Shown here piece after piece: positions 22,100-33,189 of a stretch of 60,000 nucleotides of DNA; position 1 is the first letter of the stretch, and every line of letters starts with the position of its first letter. Below the pieces are notes generated by a model. That model was given only the letters and a program-made list of their open reading frames with translations, searched no databases and was not told where the DNA came from. Origin of the DNA: Takakia lepidozioides. Lineage: Eukaryota > Streptophyta > Takakiopsida > Takakiales > Takakiaceae. The translations under genes and the position numbers were made by a program. The stretch lies in assembly GCA_030704615.1 (NCBI GenBank), contig CM060733.1, positions 25,794,001 to 25,854,000 of the forward strand. The letters are read 5' to 3'.

Positions 22100-24251
22100 C
22101 TTAGCTAACCATGCCTTGCTGATGTTGTTGTCTTGCACTTGAGCTGTTTTTGGACACTGGCTGGAACATCCACAAGGCGGCTCTGCTCGAGAGAGAAATC
22201 AGCTTGAATGCAGGGGCAGATTTTGAGATCACAATCACCACTCAGAACGTTGTTCTTTGCACCGGCATGGCATGTCAGCATGCATATCAGCCCAAACTCA
22301 TTATTCCGTGAGCCTTCCACTGCTGGAGTGTGCCCATTCAAGCCAAATCTTCGAACGCAGGGATGGAACGGGGTTTTGAAACCAGCATTGCCCAACTGGA
22401 TACCCAATTCAGCTCCGCATCTTGGTCCATTAATCTGCTGCACATTGTGAAGTTTTCTGCCCGTTCACCGCAAGTTGAAGAAGGAGTATTCTTAAAACTC
22501 GGGTACTCATAATCTGAAAATGGCTCTAGCTTATGTTGCTTGAGTGCGAATATGAGTGTGGTTGGCTTGGCAGCTTTACATCTGGTCCATCCCACTCGAT
22601 ATGATGAGCAGGTTCAGCTTGACTTCTCTCACACAAAAGACGCTGCGAAGATGGGGTTTGTTGCCCTAGATGACTTCCCGTCGTTGTTCTGGGCTGCAAC
22701 ATACAATTAATCTGGCCCATGGCGAGGGGCCTTGCCTTCCACCAATCATTTGTAAGTCCTGTGAAACTGTTTTTGTGGCAGTTTGTAAGCAGTGGGCAGC
22801 GATGGTGGGCTATTGTAGGATTTGATGAACTCAATGTCGTGTACTGACAGCAACCCCTCATCTCTTATGCAAGCATTCAACAAGCCAGGTTGACTGCAGA
22901 GCATATTCAGCCCCCCACGTTTCTAGTTGCCTAATGTTCTTCATCTCCTGGGCAGAGCATTTTCCAGGGTCTCCATCTGTGATGACACACTATCTTCTCA
23001 TGTGGTTCAGCTTCTGGTCTTGCTCTTGTTTGCACCACCCCAATGAAGGGCAGTTCCCACCTGCTTGATTCTCTCCATATGGTTGTCTTGGCAGGGTTTC
23101 CCACAACCGCCTTTCCTTTTCAGACTGCCAATCATCAGCCTCGTTCTCCAATGCTTCACTTTCTTCCCAAGTGAAGTGCTATCCTCTTTTATGCTTCAAC
23201 GTCCCTGCAGGTGTTTTTTCCTTCATCTCCCGTGGTGCTTTCGAATGAATGAGCACTGATTTGCATCTGTTGGCAACACTTATGATGTCCCTTTCCTTGC
23301 ATGCCACTGCAGGCCCGTCATTGACTTTCTTGGCAAGGAAGTCTCCTCCTTCTCCCTCATTTTCTGGCTCTGTTGGTTCCCCACTCACCATGCTATCAGG
23401 GCTGCATTTATTTCGTGGTGTTGCGCCAGCCAAGGGTGATCTTTCACTAGTCCGATTGTTGGCAACAGCTGATTGGAGTCTTCTTGGCAGAGTCTCCCAC
23501 GAGCTCCCATCAATTTCAGGCATCAGGTTTTCTACCCTGCCCTTCCACTTTTCATAAGCGAGGTGCCTGTCTTCCTCCCTTTCACTCTTCAGCCTCTCAG
23601 GCAGATTTTTCTTCATGCGATTGCTGCTCCCATACTTCCTGTCCTTGTTTAATTTTCTCCAGCCATCACCCTCAGATTTGACAAGGTATTGCTGCCCTTC
23701 CTTGTGTCTTTCCTCACTCCCAGCTGCTGGTTTTATCCCAAATTCACCTCTCATCCTTGCCAAACAGCCCTTGTGTGGGGAACTTCAATGAAAGGCAACA
23801 TCTCATTCTCAGCTCCTGTCTTTGTACCTCTTTGCAGCAGTCCAGCCTCGGATGCCTCACTTTCTGATTGCTAGGTTGCATTCTTTGACCACCAACCTTT
23901 GACAAGAAAGTGTGCTCCATCTTCCTCATCTTCTACTGGTTCCCTTGATGCTTCACCTCGTATGTCTTCCTCCTCATGTTTAAGCAGCAGCTCCCATGCT
24001 TGAATTGCTACTTTTCCTCGTAGTTGATCTTGTGCTTTCCTTTTTCTCCATAGCTTAATCAACTGTTTTGTCTTGGCAGCTCCCTTGCCATGAGTGCCTT
24101 GTCTCGCTGCATCTCCCTTGGCTGCCCACCATCCGTGGAGTCTTTCTTGCACCATTTTGACCCTCGTTGGCATGCACTTTGCTGTGATGCCCCACATGTA
24201 TTTGTTGCTCCCTTTAATCATCAACATAGTGCTCCAGAGCCAGTTCCTCAT
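22100..24251 (-). CDS. Unrecognised hydrophilic ORF pieces (captured?)
   Basis: Two long minus-strand segments, 24251-23871 and 23763-23179, are Lys/Arg/Glu-rich without low-complexity runs (QLIKLWRKRKAQDQLRGK; RKYGSSNRMKKNLPERLK). They are followed in the 3' direction by weaker coding-like stretches down to 22100. They may be exons of one gene. No domain recognised and no homologue elsewhere in the window. They lie between transposase exons 1 and 2, so they are probably captured host DNA or a nested element. Confidence 0.3.
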
Positions 24252-24716
24252 TGTTGACTAGTTGACCTTCTCAGCCCTTGGACCCCATTTTCCCTTCTCC
24301 CATGTTGCCTCGTCTTTCTGCTTCATCATTTGCTTTACTTGCACGATGTTGCTTCTTCCCTACAGCTCATCATGTGTTGTGGCTCTTTCCCATGTTGCAC
24401 TCACTCCCATCACACGTTGTGCAGTTGATAAGACTGAGATGAGTTGATGCAGGATAGGGGGAGGGCTTGCTGGTGTATGTTGTCCGATAGGCCCCACGCA
24501 TAGAGTCAAAGCTGGAAGTCAGCGTGCAAGGACCCAAGTGAGATAAGTCTGGTGGGGGGAGCATCTTGGGGGATGGCAGTTAGTGCAATGTGTATCTAGG
24601 GCAATATATGTCATAGCAGCGGGTGATGTGCTGCCAATTTTGAGGATAGAGACAGCCTGTAAGCTGTAGATTTGTATCAGTGGTTTCTTCTGACACATAT
24701 TGCTCCCAGTTTGCCA

Positions 24717-24877
24717 CAACCAGTTTTGTTTGCGTTTGTAGTGCATGTGCGAGCCTGCTGGGGAAGGGCAAAGAGGTCCATGGTTGCATCGTCAAAGCTG
24801 GAATTGTGGCAGATGTCATTCTGAACAATACCCTTGTGGACAGGGAGTGCTCAACAATATGGCTGAGCAAAGGATAG
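24717..24877 (+). pseudogene. PPR fragment carried by the CACTA element
   Basis: Plus-strand FVCVCSACASLLGKGKEVHG followed by VKAGIVADVILNNTLVDREC. Nearly identical to part of 21780-21930, so one is a copy of the other. Confidence 0.75.
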
Positions 24878-24897
24878 AGTGTAATGACTGCTAATGA

Positions 24898-25980
24898 AGG
24901 TACCTTCTTCAATTTCACCTTGTTTTCCCCTCTTATCAGAATCGCCCCTAATTATTCATGTCTGAATTCTGCAAGTTAGCTGGTTGAGTGAAGCTTTGAT
25001 AGTTTGGAGTGACTTTGACATGATTCTGCCAATGTGACAACATGAAAGTATCAAAAATAGGTAACACAGACGAGGAGAAGTTGTGGAATGAATACTTTTT
25101 TGACCCCAGTCAATGGTGGGACAATCGAGGCAAGAAGGTGAATGTTTGTTGGATTATAGAGAGTAGCAGATGCAATTGAGCGTAGGAACTAGTGTGATAA
25201 GTTGAGTTGGGTACTTCCTAGAACAAGTCTAGGATGTCATCGTCAACTGCTAGCAACAAGGCAAGGTTGTATGCATGATTCGTGCGAGGCATGGATAGCT
25301 GAAGGAGCAAGGATAGAGTGTGGGTGCAGATTCACCCAAGAGGGCCGGACTTCAAGCTCCAGATTAACTATGAAGCTACAAGAAACCTGCATGGGTAGAT
25401 GGTCAACTGGCAGCAACGGCACAATTGATAAAATCAGACATTGTTAATGAAGGCATCTTCTTCAGCACATTTCACCCTATTTTTCCCTCTTATCAGAATC
25501 GGCCCAAAATTTCCATGTTGAATTCTGCAAGTTAGCTGGTTGAGTGAATCTAGTTTGGAGTGACTTTGACATGATATTGCTATGTGACAACAGGAAAGTA
25601 TCAAAAAAAAAGTAACAGACATGAGGAGAAGCTATGGAATGAATACTTTTCTGCCCCCAGTCAATGATGGGACAACCGAGGCAAAAAGGTGAATGCCTGC
25701 TACATTTCAGAGAGTAGCAGACGCAATTGAGCATAGGAACTAGTGTGATAAGCTGAGTTAGATATTTCCTAGAACAAATGTAGGTTGTCATTGTCAGCTA
25801 CTAGCAACAAGGCAAGGATGAATGCATGATTTGTACAGGGGCATGGATAGCTGAAGGAGCAGGGATAGAGTGTGGTCCAGATTCATCCTAGAGGGCCAAA
25901 TTTCAAGCACAAGATTTACCTATGATTCCCTGTGGATCAATAACTACAAGAAACCTCCATGGGTAGATGGTCTATTCCGT
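24898..25980 (+). repeat. Two tandem copies of repeat R1
   Basis: 24898-25430 and 25440-25970 resemble each other along their length (start near GAAGGTACCTTCTTC / GAAGGCATCTTCTTC, then TTGGAGTGACTTTGACATGA, then GGGTAGATGGTC). They also match 15041-15560 and, inverted, 52600-53440. Non-coding. Confidence 0.75.
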
Positions 25981-26270
25981 GGAACTCACTGAAGTCTTGC
26001 ATTATGAGGATCAGAACTGCTTGACAGCTCACTTGCACGAGGCCTTGACCCTTAGGCAATCCCCAGAGCAGCAGTAGCTTTTGGGCTGCTTTTTTACTTT
26101 GTGTTTTTCATTTTGTCCCATAAGCTCTTTGAGCTTTCCGCAGATGTAATAAAGTACCATTTTGTTTCATTTCATTCATTTTCATTTCATTTTGTTTCAT
26201 GGCATGTCTTTCATCGTTTGTGCATTTCTAATGCATGATTAGTTCTCTTGTATGGCATTACTAGTCGACT
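25981..26270 (+). other. 3'-exon-like end with AATAAA
   Basis: A short open stretch ending in TAG (25980-26080; HYEDQNCLTAHLHEALTLRQ) is followed by T-rich DNA and a polyadenylation-type AATAAA at about 26148, then TTTCATTTCATT repeats. It resembles the last exon and 3' UTR of a captured gene, not identified. Confidence 0.3.
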
Positions 26271-26299
26271 CACTACAAACACCAAAACTCCAAAGCATG

Positions 26300-27235
26300 A
26301 ATCACTATGAATGATTGTTCAAGTAATTTCGAGCACTTCATGTAAAGTAGTAAAGCAGTGGTTGCGCCAACTTCCGCAGTTGCAATTGCCACTTGGGCAT
26401 GTAGCACTGCAAGTTATGTGGTCTACTACCACGTGGCGCCCTAGGCCCGTGGCCACGTGGCAGCAGTGCTACTCGTTGTGGCGCCGCCACGTCGGCGTCC
26501 ACATCGTCGTCCACGTCCGCGTCCATGTGTGACCGCGCTTCGGTGAGTCGGTCCACTCATCCGGAGGGAAAAGTCAAAGTCAGCCCAAAAGGTCAGACAC
26601 ACGGGCGGCCCGCCTGGTTACGCCACGTGGTTCTTCAGCATTAATCGCATTAATCGCTAAGCAGTTGTTCGCGCGTCTGCGTCCTTTACCACTCCAATCA
26701 TTGGATGTCCAACCCAACTACCACGTCTGTTGTAACTTCCAGTCGATCCCAGTTTTTTGACTTCTACGACTCAAAATGAGTCGTTACCCCAGTGGTAAAT
26801 GACACGAATGCTTCTAGTGTCTTCATCATCTGAATATTCACATCCCTACATCCCAATAGTCATCTTGTGAGTGGACCAACAACGATGTGACACTTGTTCA
26901 TATTATGACATAAGGCACGGTGACGTTGCAGTGATGCAGTCATATTTACGTATGTATCTTATGAATATACACCCAATCAAAACACGACATTTGTAACCAT
27001 TGAAGTCATAGTTGCAGTCACTTACTTAGTCATATATGACTACATGACTACACATGACCAATGAAAACACGACATGTGCATTAATTAAAGTGATAACGGA
27101 AGTGGCGTAGTCATAGTCATGTCTGTATCTTATGACTTCTTGACTACAATCACCCAACGAAATGTCGACATGTGGAGAAGAGGATCGTCATGCAAAATTC
27201 AAACTAAAGTGCTGAAGGGAAAGTGACGATCTTAC
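26300..27235. promoter_or_regulatory. G-box-rich and ATGACTACA-rich region near transposase exon 1
   Basis: CACGTG occurs at 26430-26435, 26454-26459 and 26624-26629. From 26960 to 27180 there are many TGACTACA/TAGTCAT words like those of the element's subterminal repeats, plus tandem AAAACACGACATG words. On the transposase strand this lies within the first intron. It may be an internal enhancer or a relocated subterminal block (inference). Confidence 0.4.
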
Positions 27236-27448
27236 CGGAAGAGAACAACGTTGGAGAAGAGGATCCCTCCCGTGTATCATGTAATGATTCCTCACTGTTT
27301 CCAACAACAGTACTTTTCCTCCATGACACTCATCGCAGTTGCATAGCATTTTTGTATGCCCATTCCTTGTGGCATAAGCTTCTTCCATTCGCCATAGACG
27401 GTCATCTATTCTACGCCTACGCATCCGGTCGCCACCTGCATTGTACAT
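27236..27448 (-). CDS. CACTA transposase first exon (transposase-associated domain)
   Basis: The minus-strand ORF contains RIDDRLWRMEEAYATRNGHT, then MLCNCDECHGGKVLLLETVR and NHYMIHGRDP. The C-x-C-x2-C cluster followed by TVRxHxxxxGRDP is the hallmark of the N-terminal transposase-associated zinc domain of plant CACTA transposases. A GTAAG donor falls at 27235-27231 right after a coding CCG. The next recognisable exon is about 6.8 kb away at 20475, so the intron holds the captured PPR/R1/unknown block. The gap to the divergent TnpA-like ATG at 27574 is only 125 bp. Confidence 0.7.
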
Positions 27449-27573
27449 GCTTTGAACGTCACCCCTTCCCTCTTTGCATGCTACGCACAGTGCATTGTCT
27501 CTAGTTTTGCACCAGCTGCCAATGTGCTATTTCTATATCTATAGTATACTATAAGTATCGTTTCTGAGTGTCC
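27449..27573. promoter_or_regulatory. Compact divergent promoter between transposase and TnpA-like gene
   Basis: A 125-bp interval between the start of the minus-strand transposase exon and the plus-strand TnpA-like ATG. It contains an A/T-rich stretch (CTATATCTATAGTATACTATAAG, split as TATATCTATAG and TATACTATAAG) that could supply TATA-like elements in both directions. Inferred from gene layout; no start site is visible. Confidence 0.45.
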
Positions 27574-30500
27574 ATGGTGAAGCGGAAGGTCTTCGAAGTG
27601 ACAGTCCCTCTCACTGAGTACGAGAAGTTCCGAGAGCGCCGGATTGCTGCCATAAAGGAGGTGGAAGCAACGTTCAAGCAGTCGATAGATGGGTGAGTTT
27701 AGTTCCTGACTTTGAATACCCACCCACTAAACTTGCGATTCGCCTTATCCTCTTACCTTCCTACAGCGATATAAGCTCCATAGCACAAATGGGGGCGAGT
27801 AGCTGCGACTTGTACAAACAGAGAGGCAAACAACATGCAGTGAGTGACGATTAGGTTTGAGGAGGGTGTGTCATTAGGCGGGAGGTGTCCGCCGTCATTC
27901 GTTGGCAGCCATTACGTCCTGGTAGGGTGCGGCTGTGGTTCAACGTAGGCTTAAGAGTATTAGGGATTGTATGCTTGCATTTGTTTGTGATTGTTTGAGA
28001 GGGAGGTCATGGAGGTGTTTGTGCAGGCTTGCGGGAGCGAATCGCCCTCGCAAGTCACGCGCTCTGAAGGAAAAAGCTAGGGATCAAGGTCCTGCAAGGC
28101 AAAGTGCCAGACTGAAGACGATGAAGACTACGATTCTGCATGAGGGCTCTTCTGAGGGCGATGAGGACGATCACCTTCTCCGTCTGTGAGTTATAGTTCT
28201 TCACAATGACCATGATTCAAATTATGTATGTTTTTGGTAAAATCACGAAGAGATAGGGTATGGTAAGATCATGAAGAGATAGGGTATGTCTGTGAAGACA
28301 GGGAAGTTGGACAATGCAGGGGTCAGCCAAGGCACAATCACAAATGATTTCCACTAGACAAGTTGAAGTGCCAAAGACATGATGTCAGGCCAATGTAGAC
28401 TTCAGGTGTGTTCAAATTCTTTGCCCCATGAAACCAACGTCCTGGTACTAAGCTACAATGGCTACTTATAGAGATACTTGGGTTACTTATGCACCCAGAA
28501 TATCAGTAAAACTTGGAGGGATACTTCTCATGGACCCATCAGGTTTGTCCATTTGAATTCTCACCCAATACCTAAGAGGGCTAAAAAATGTACTAGGAGG
28601 ACATCATTGGGGCCAATCAAATTTGGGAGATTTACTGCCCAAGATCATACTGAGTTTTGGGTAATCTTGTCTTTACAAATGATATGTGCTTCCAGTTTGT
28701 TATATTGAATTCAAGGATTTGTTGCTTGCTGCCTATATGTATGTGTAATCACCCACATTGTACTGGGGGAATTTCTTTTCAGGGCAAGCACAAGCGCACT
28801 GGATCCACGATCCCTGCTGCTAGCAATGGAGATGGCGCCCACAAGAACGCAGGAGGTGGCCCTAACTCTCCCATCGTTGTGGGTTCTGTGCCACCAGTAC
28901 CCCCACCTTATTATGGTATGCCTCAGTACCCACAGTCTGGCACTCAGTATGGTCAGGGTCAATATGGTGCACCTCCATATGGGCAGTATGGCCAGTATCC
29001 TCCTCCACCATTTGCCACCCCCTAATAGCTATGGGGGTGGCAGGCCACCGGAATATCCTCCTGCTTATGGACAGTATGGCCAGTATGGTCCTCGGCCTTC
29101 TGGCCAACAGCCATGGCCACCAGTCCCTACTTGGCAAGATCCTGCTTTGAATTCTCCTGAGGGCACGGAGGTCTCTGAAGGAGGGGAGGGTGTCGTTTCA
29201 AAGAATGATAGAACCAATGCTTTAAGGAGGGCTAATAGCTCAGCCAAAATTGAAGCTGCCAAGGTGAAGGAAGAGAGAATAGCTGCAGGTCTTCCTCCCA
29301 CGGTGATTTTTTGAGGTCAGACCCGGAATGTATGGCACGCTGCCCTTAAAGGATAGGCTTATCGCAAGCTAGATTGATCCCTTGCCATCAACAACCAACC
29401 TGATGAAGTTGTATACGAAATCAGAGATCACCTGGCTAAGCTATTTTCATATACGCCACACAAGTTAAAAGACTTCCACCTAAAACAAACAATTGGCAGA
29501 ATAATGAAGAGCCAGCGTTATGAAGCACATATTGCATGGTTGGGTGGTAAGGGGAAACCCATTACTGTATCTGACGAGGTATGGAACAAGCTTGTAAGTT
29601 ACTGGCAGACAGAGGTGTTCCACAAAGTGTCGGACAACATGAAGAAGGCAAATGGTGCAATTCAGAATCCTACCAAGACTGGCCATGGTGGGAAGGCAAT
29701 GGTGGAAGCACGCTTGGTAAGTGGCATCATCACGACTCTGTATTTTGTTCCTCATTGAATTGCTATGTGTATATAGTCAGCCCTCACATTGCTTACTGAC
29801 TTGTGGCATGGGTTTGTTTGTGGCATGGATTAATTTGTAGGAAACACTATCAGGGTGCCCTCCTACATTATATGAAATTCAAGAGGGTTCAGTGTCACGG
29901 TTGTCAGCTGGGAGTGACAGGCGGGTAAGTGTGTTTTCCACGTTTGCTAGAGTGGTTGCTGCATCATAGGTTGCTAGGGTTTTTTTCACGGCTTTTGGCC
30001 TGGGTTTTCTTTCCAATGGTTGTTCATGCTAGGTTTTTTTGGTTTGATTCATACTTGGGCAAGTTTTCATGGATTGGCAGGAGGGAAGTCTCGCATATTC
30101 TACAGTAGTTGGCAGGATGGATGGCTTGGACAAACTGGTGGAATCACAAGGACGTGACATGGCAGAATTAAAATTACAGATGTAGAGTATGATTGAGTAC
30201 CAGAAAGCCATTGTGACCAGATTGGGGATTAATCTACCAGGCGCAGGACCAGTGACATCTACGATGGATACGTCTGCTGTGACAGTATCAAAATGTTTGG
30301 AATCCCAATTTCAGACGGTAACTGGTGCTCACTCTAAGCCCTTATGTCTTCCTGTCACTGATGATCTTTTGAATTTGACCGAGCAGCAGCAGGATACAAG
30401 GAAGGCCAGCTGTGAGGTACACGTGGAAATTCAGCCCTTGCCACGTACAAAGGGAGTAGCAGTCCAGGGGGCAATGGTGACAGAGCCGCCGGGCACACCA

Positions 30501-32009
30501 GATTGTGGTATGCAGGTATGTGGGAGTTTAAATGGGGAGGAAGATGCAGACGGGGACAAAACAAACAAGCAGGTTGCTTTAATTTCTCTTGCTCACATGT
30601 TGAAGCCAAATGTCAGTTTACTTCCTGGACCAACGAGGAAGCATTTAGTAATTTTGGACTTAAATGGTCTGTTATGTGAATCTTTTCATTCTGCTAATGG
30701 GCCTGCATCCCTTCCCAAAGGTTTTGTGGGGAAGATGTGTGGCAAGAAGATAGTAGTTTTGAGACTACGCTGTTATGACTTTTTGCAAAAGTGTTTTGAA
30801 CACTTTGAGGTGGCGGTGTGGTCTTGTTGCCAAGCTCGCAACTTCTTCCCAATGGTGGACTATATTTTTGCAGCCCACACTAACCTGGTTTTCCAGTGGG
30901 ATGCCCTTCACTGTGACAAGGATCCAGTCCTCCCATGCCGTAAGGGGTCTGATTCAAAGCCATTATATTTCAAGAACTTGTCTACAGTGTGGGCAGACTG
31001 GCCAGAATGGACTTATGAGGACACTATTCTTGTTGACGACACACCAAGAAAGGCGGCAAACAATCCTCCCTTCAGTGGGATTTTTCCATAGCCATGGAAG
31101 GTGCAACCAGATTCACCAACTGATGAGTATCTAATGGAGGTGTTGTGGCCTTTCTTGTGGAAGGCATCGAAAGCTGCCAGTATTCCCAAGTTTTTGGAGT
31201 CTCAACCTGTTTTCGGACAACAACCATACAACACTGCTACTGTGAAGGTACAAACATTCTGACAGTGCTCCAGAGGCTACAATTTTGTGGGTTCATTCAT
31301 TGCATTGCTTTCCTGGATGCTTCTCCTCGGTTGCTTGATTAATGCTAGGTTTTCTTTGCAGCTTTTCATGTTGGCTTTTTTTATTTGATTCATACTTGGA
31401 TTTTGTTTCTATTCACTATTCATGTTTGCTCATTGCTTTCCTAGTTGTTCTCTGGTCTGTGACACAGGAACTTGTGACAAACAAAGGTGATATTGTCGAC
31501 AAGCCGGTACAGACGAGGGGCAAGAGTGTCGACCCGGCGAGTAGCCCCCCAAAAGAGGTCTCACCACCACTGGAGACTGCAAATGGAGTAAGTCCAGGCC
31601 GTTGTCTTGTTTGTTTTATTTTTTCCAACCTTGGGGCTCTCTTTAATTCGCAAATGTTGAGTGTCCTAGTCGTGTGTATGTCATGGGTTTTCACATCGTG
31701 TTCTTTTTTGTGTGGAGTTGATCATAGTTCAGGGTGGGTGACGAGGTTCGGCTGTTGGATGTGAACTCCAAACGCAAGAAATGTGGAGTAGGGCTGATTG
31801 TTGCTCTTCAAGGTGCTGTGGTGGGTTACGGGTACCCTGTTGTGCCCCTTGATTATGCCTGTGTGTACATCAAAGAGGCATGTGTCAGTAACACCCCTCT
31901 ACCATATGTGAATGGTGTTAGGAAACAGACCGAGTTGGGGCAGGTGGTTGGCCAGACAACACTTTGGAGTCTAAAGTTACTGAAACTTATGGAGCTGTGG
32001 AAGGGATAG
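27574..32009 (+). pseudogene. TnpA-like CACTA protein with inserted FCP1-like domain
   Basis: Exon 1 (27574-27692; MVKRKVFEVTVPLTEYEKF) ends at GTGAGT. Exon 2 is 27777-27839 and exon 3 about 28027-28185 (NRPRKSRALKEKARDQG), with matching phases. From 28783 comes a Pro/Gly/Tyr/Gln-rich stretch (PPYGQYGQYPPPP) with a one-base frame break near 29020. At 29504-29758 lies a Transposase_24-like segment (DEVWNKLVSYWQTE, TKTGHGGKAMVEARL), then a coiled-coil tail interrupted by TAG at 30183. An FCP1/NIF HAD-like domain follows (30640-31240), then an exon at 31470-31590 and a Transposase_23-like C-terminus (31729-32009; LPYVNGVRKQTELGQVVGQT). TnpA proteins bind subterminal repeats and assist TnpD. Confidence 0.75.
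30640..31240 (+). pseudogene. FCP1/NIF-type HAD phosphatase-like domain
   Basis: In frame with the TnpA-like coiled-coil: KHLVILDLNGLLCE (HAD motif I), RCYDFLQKCFEHFEVAVWSC (motif II region), and EDTILVDDTPRKAANNP (motif IV, acidic pair). Motif I reads DLNG in place of DxDG, so the second Asp that acts as acid/base in phosphatases is Asn; some plant FCP1-like proteins share this, and activity is doubtful. An in-frame TAG at about 31090 cuts off the last part (PWKVQPDSPTDEYLMEVLWP), which otherwise continues the family pattern. It sits between two transposon-specific domains, which suggests capture of a host exon set. Confidence 0.78.
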
Positions 32010-32459
32010 TCAGTATTGCACTGTTTAACAGAGTTCTTGATTCTAATAGCACTAAAACATACTAGCTACAACAATTCAGCCCATGTGTGGGCTTGCTTGT
32101 TTTTGGTTGGGCCTTTTGAGGCATGGATTTTTTGACCTTGTGGCTTTTGAGATGTCCATTGGGACATTGGTCTAATTTGGATTTTTGTAATGTGATTTAT
32201 AGGGCTTGTATTGCCCTGTAGTTTACTATTTTCATTCTCCTTGTGGTTGATAGTATGCAGGAGGGATCCATTCTGTTTTCATGTTGGAATTTCACCATGT
32301 AATGAAGATTTTAAATCATTTAATTCACTTTCATTTTAAATAATAATATTAAAAATAATACCATTTAAAAAAAATTCAAGGCTGCAATCTCCCTGTTCTT
32401 TTAAATATTAAATAAAAACTAAAAAATAAAATATGAACATTAAAAATATAAACTATTTC
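32010..32459. other. 3' flank of TnpA-like gene, A/T-rich
   Basis: Non-coding, T-rich then A-rich (AATAATATTAAAAATAATACC region at about 32340). Probable 3' UTR or terminator of the TnpA-like gene; no individual signal can be assigned with confidence. Confidence 0.4.
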
Positions 32460-33186
32460 GGAAAACAATCTTGATGACACGTGTCATAACTCTTGCTCAA
32501 ACCAGAACACGTGGCAGTATATGACAAGACATTCTTTATCCATATTTTCACCACGTGTAAAGATCCGTAGTCATATATGCTAGTCATATATTTTGTCTGT
32601 GTGCCACATGTCACATCTCAAGTGCAACAGATGTCCCGCTAACAACTCTCCATGTAGACATCCCTGTAGTCATATGAGCGAGTCATGTAGTCACCACGTG
32701 TGAAATCTGCCATAGCACACGTGTCCCGCTAGCGCCTCTCCATGTAGGCATCACTGTGCAGACATGTAGTCATATGATCATGGCAAGAAGTCCTGACATG
32801 TCAAATTCGCAGTGGCGCACGTGTCCATCCGTTGCCTCTCCATGTAGACATCACTTTGCAGACATATAGTCATATGATCCCCTGACGAATGCATGACGTG
32901 TCGCTTGCGTAGTGGCGCACGTGTCCCGCTGAAGCCTCTCCATGTAGGCAGCGCTCAACAGACAATGTAGTCATATACTAGTCATATAGTTGTGACTGCA
33001 ATCCTCTCTGCAGCAGGACTCCAGGTGCCACGCAAGCAGTCACGGATATGACTTGCAAAACGCAGTCCTAAAGACTAGTCGCTATGACAGGGCTTTTTTC
33101 ACTACAGAGTGATGTAGTCATGAACGCATATAAGACTGAAAAAATAGTCATATGTGAAGTCATAAAAACGCTCATCTGTTGTAGTG
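32460..33186. repeat. CACTA right subterminal repeats and terminal inverted repeat
   Basis: About a dozen GTAGTCATAT/AGTCATAT words interleaved with CACGTGT boxes. Within it a unit of roughly 100 bp is tandemly repeated four times: CTCTCCATGTAG occurs at 32645, 32736, 32836 and 32936, each preceded by ACGTGTCC or GTGTCCC. The inverted terminal repeat occupies 33163-33186. Confidence 0.85.
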
Positions 33187-33189
33187 TAT
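33187..33189. repeat. CACTA target-site duplication TAT (right)
   Basis: Copy of 14266-14268. The retrotransposon sequence resumes with GCAAGAATCAAG, matching the uninterrupted copy near 42980. Confidence 0.93.

Larger units (their letters stand above)
14269..33186. mobile_element. CACTA (En/Spm, CMC) transposon, 18.9 kb
   Basis: It begins CACTACAAGATATGAGCG and ends with the inverted counterpart of CACTACAACAGATGAGCG; 22 of the first 24 bases pair. It is flanked by TAT duplications. Both ends have dense subterminal repeats of ATGACTACA/TGTAGTCAT, the usual transposase-binding layout in this superfamily. Inside are a TnpD-like transposase (minus, 27448-17001), a TnpA-like gene (plus, 27574-32009), host-gene fragments (PPR, eS1) and dispersed repeats. 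Both transposase genes carry frameshifts or stops, so this copy probably depends on others. Confidence 0.93.

Noticed and set aside
20660-25980. Helitron carrying PPR fragments
   Set aside because: I could not find a 5' TC / 3' hairpin-CTRR pair or Rep/helicase sequence.
26271-26290. CACTACAAACACC as the end of a second CACTA element
   Set aside because: Its sequence diverges from the true ends after CACTACAA, the flanking triplet ACT has no partner beside any TTGTAGTG, and the transposase core lies outside a 26271-33186 element.
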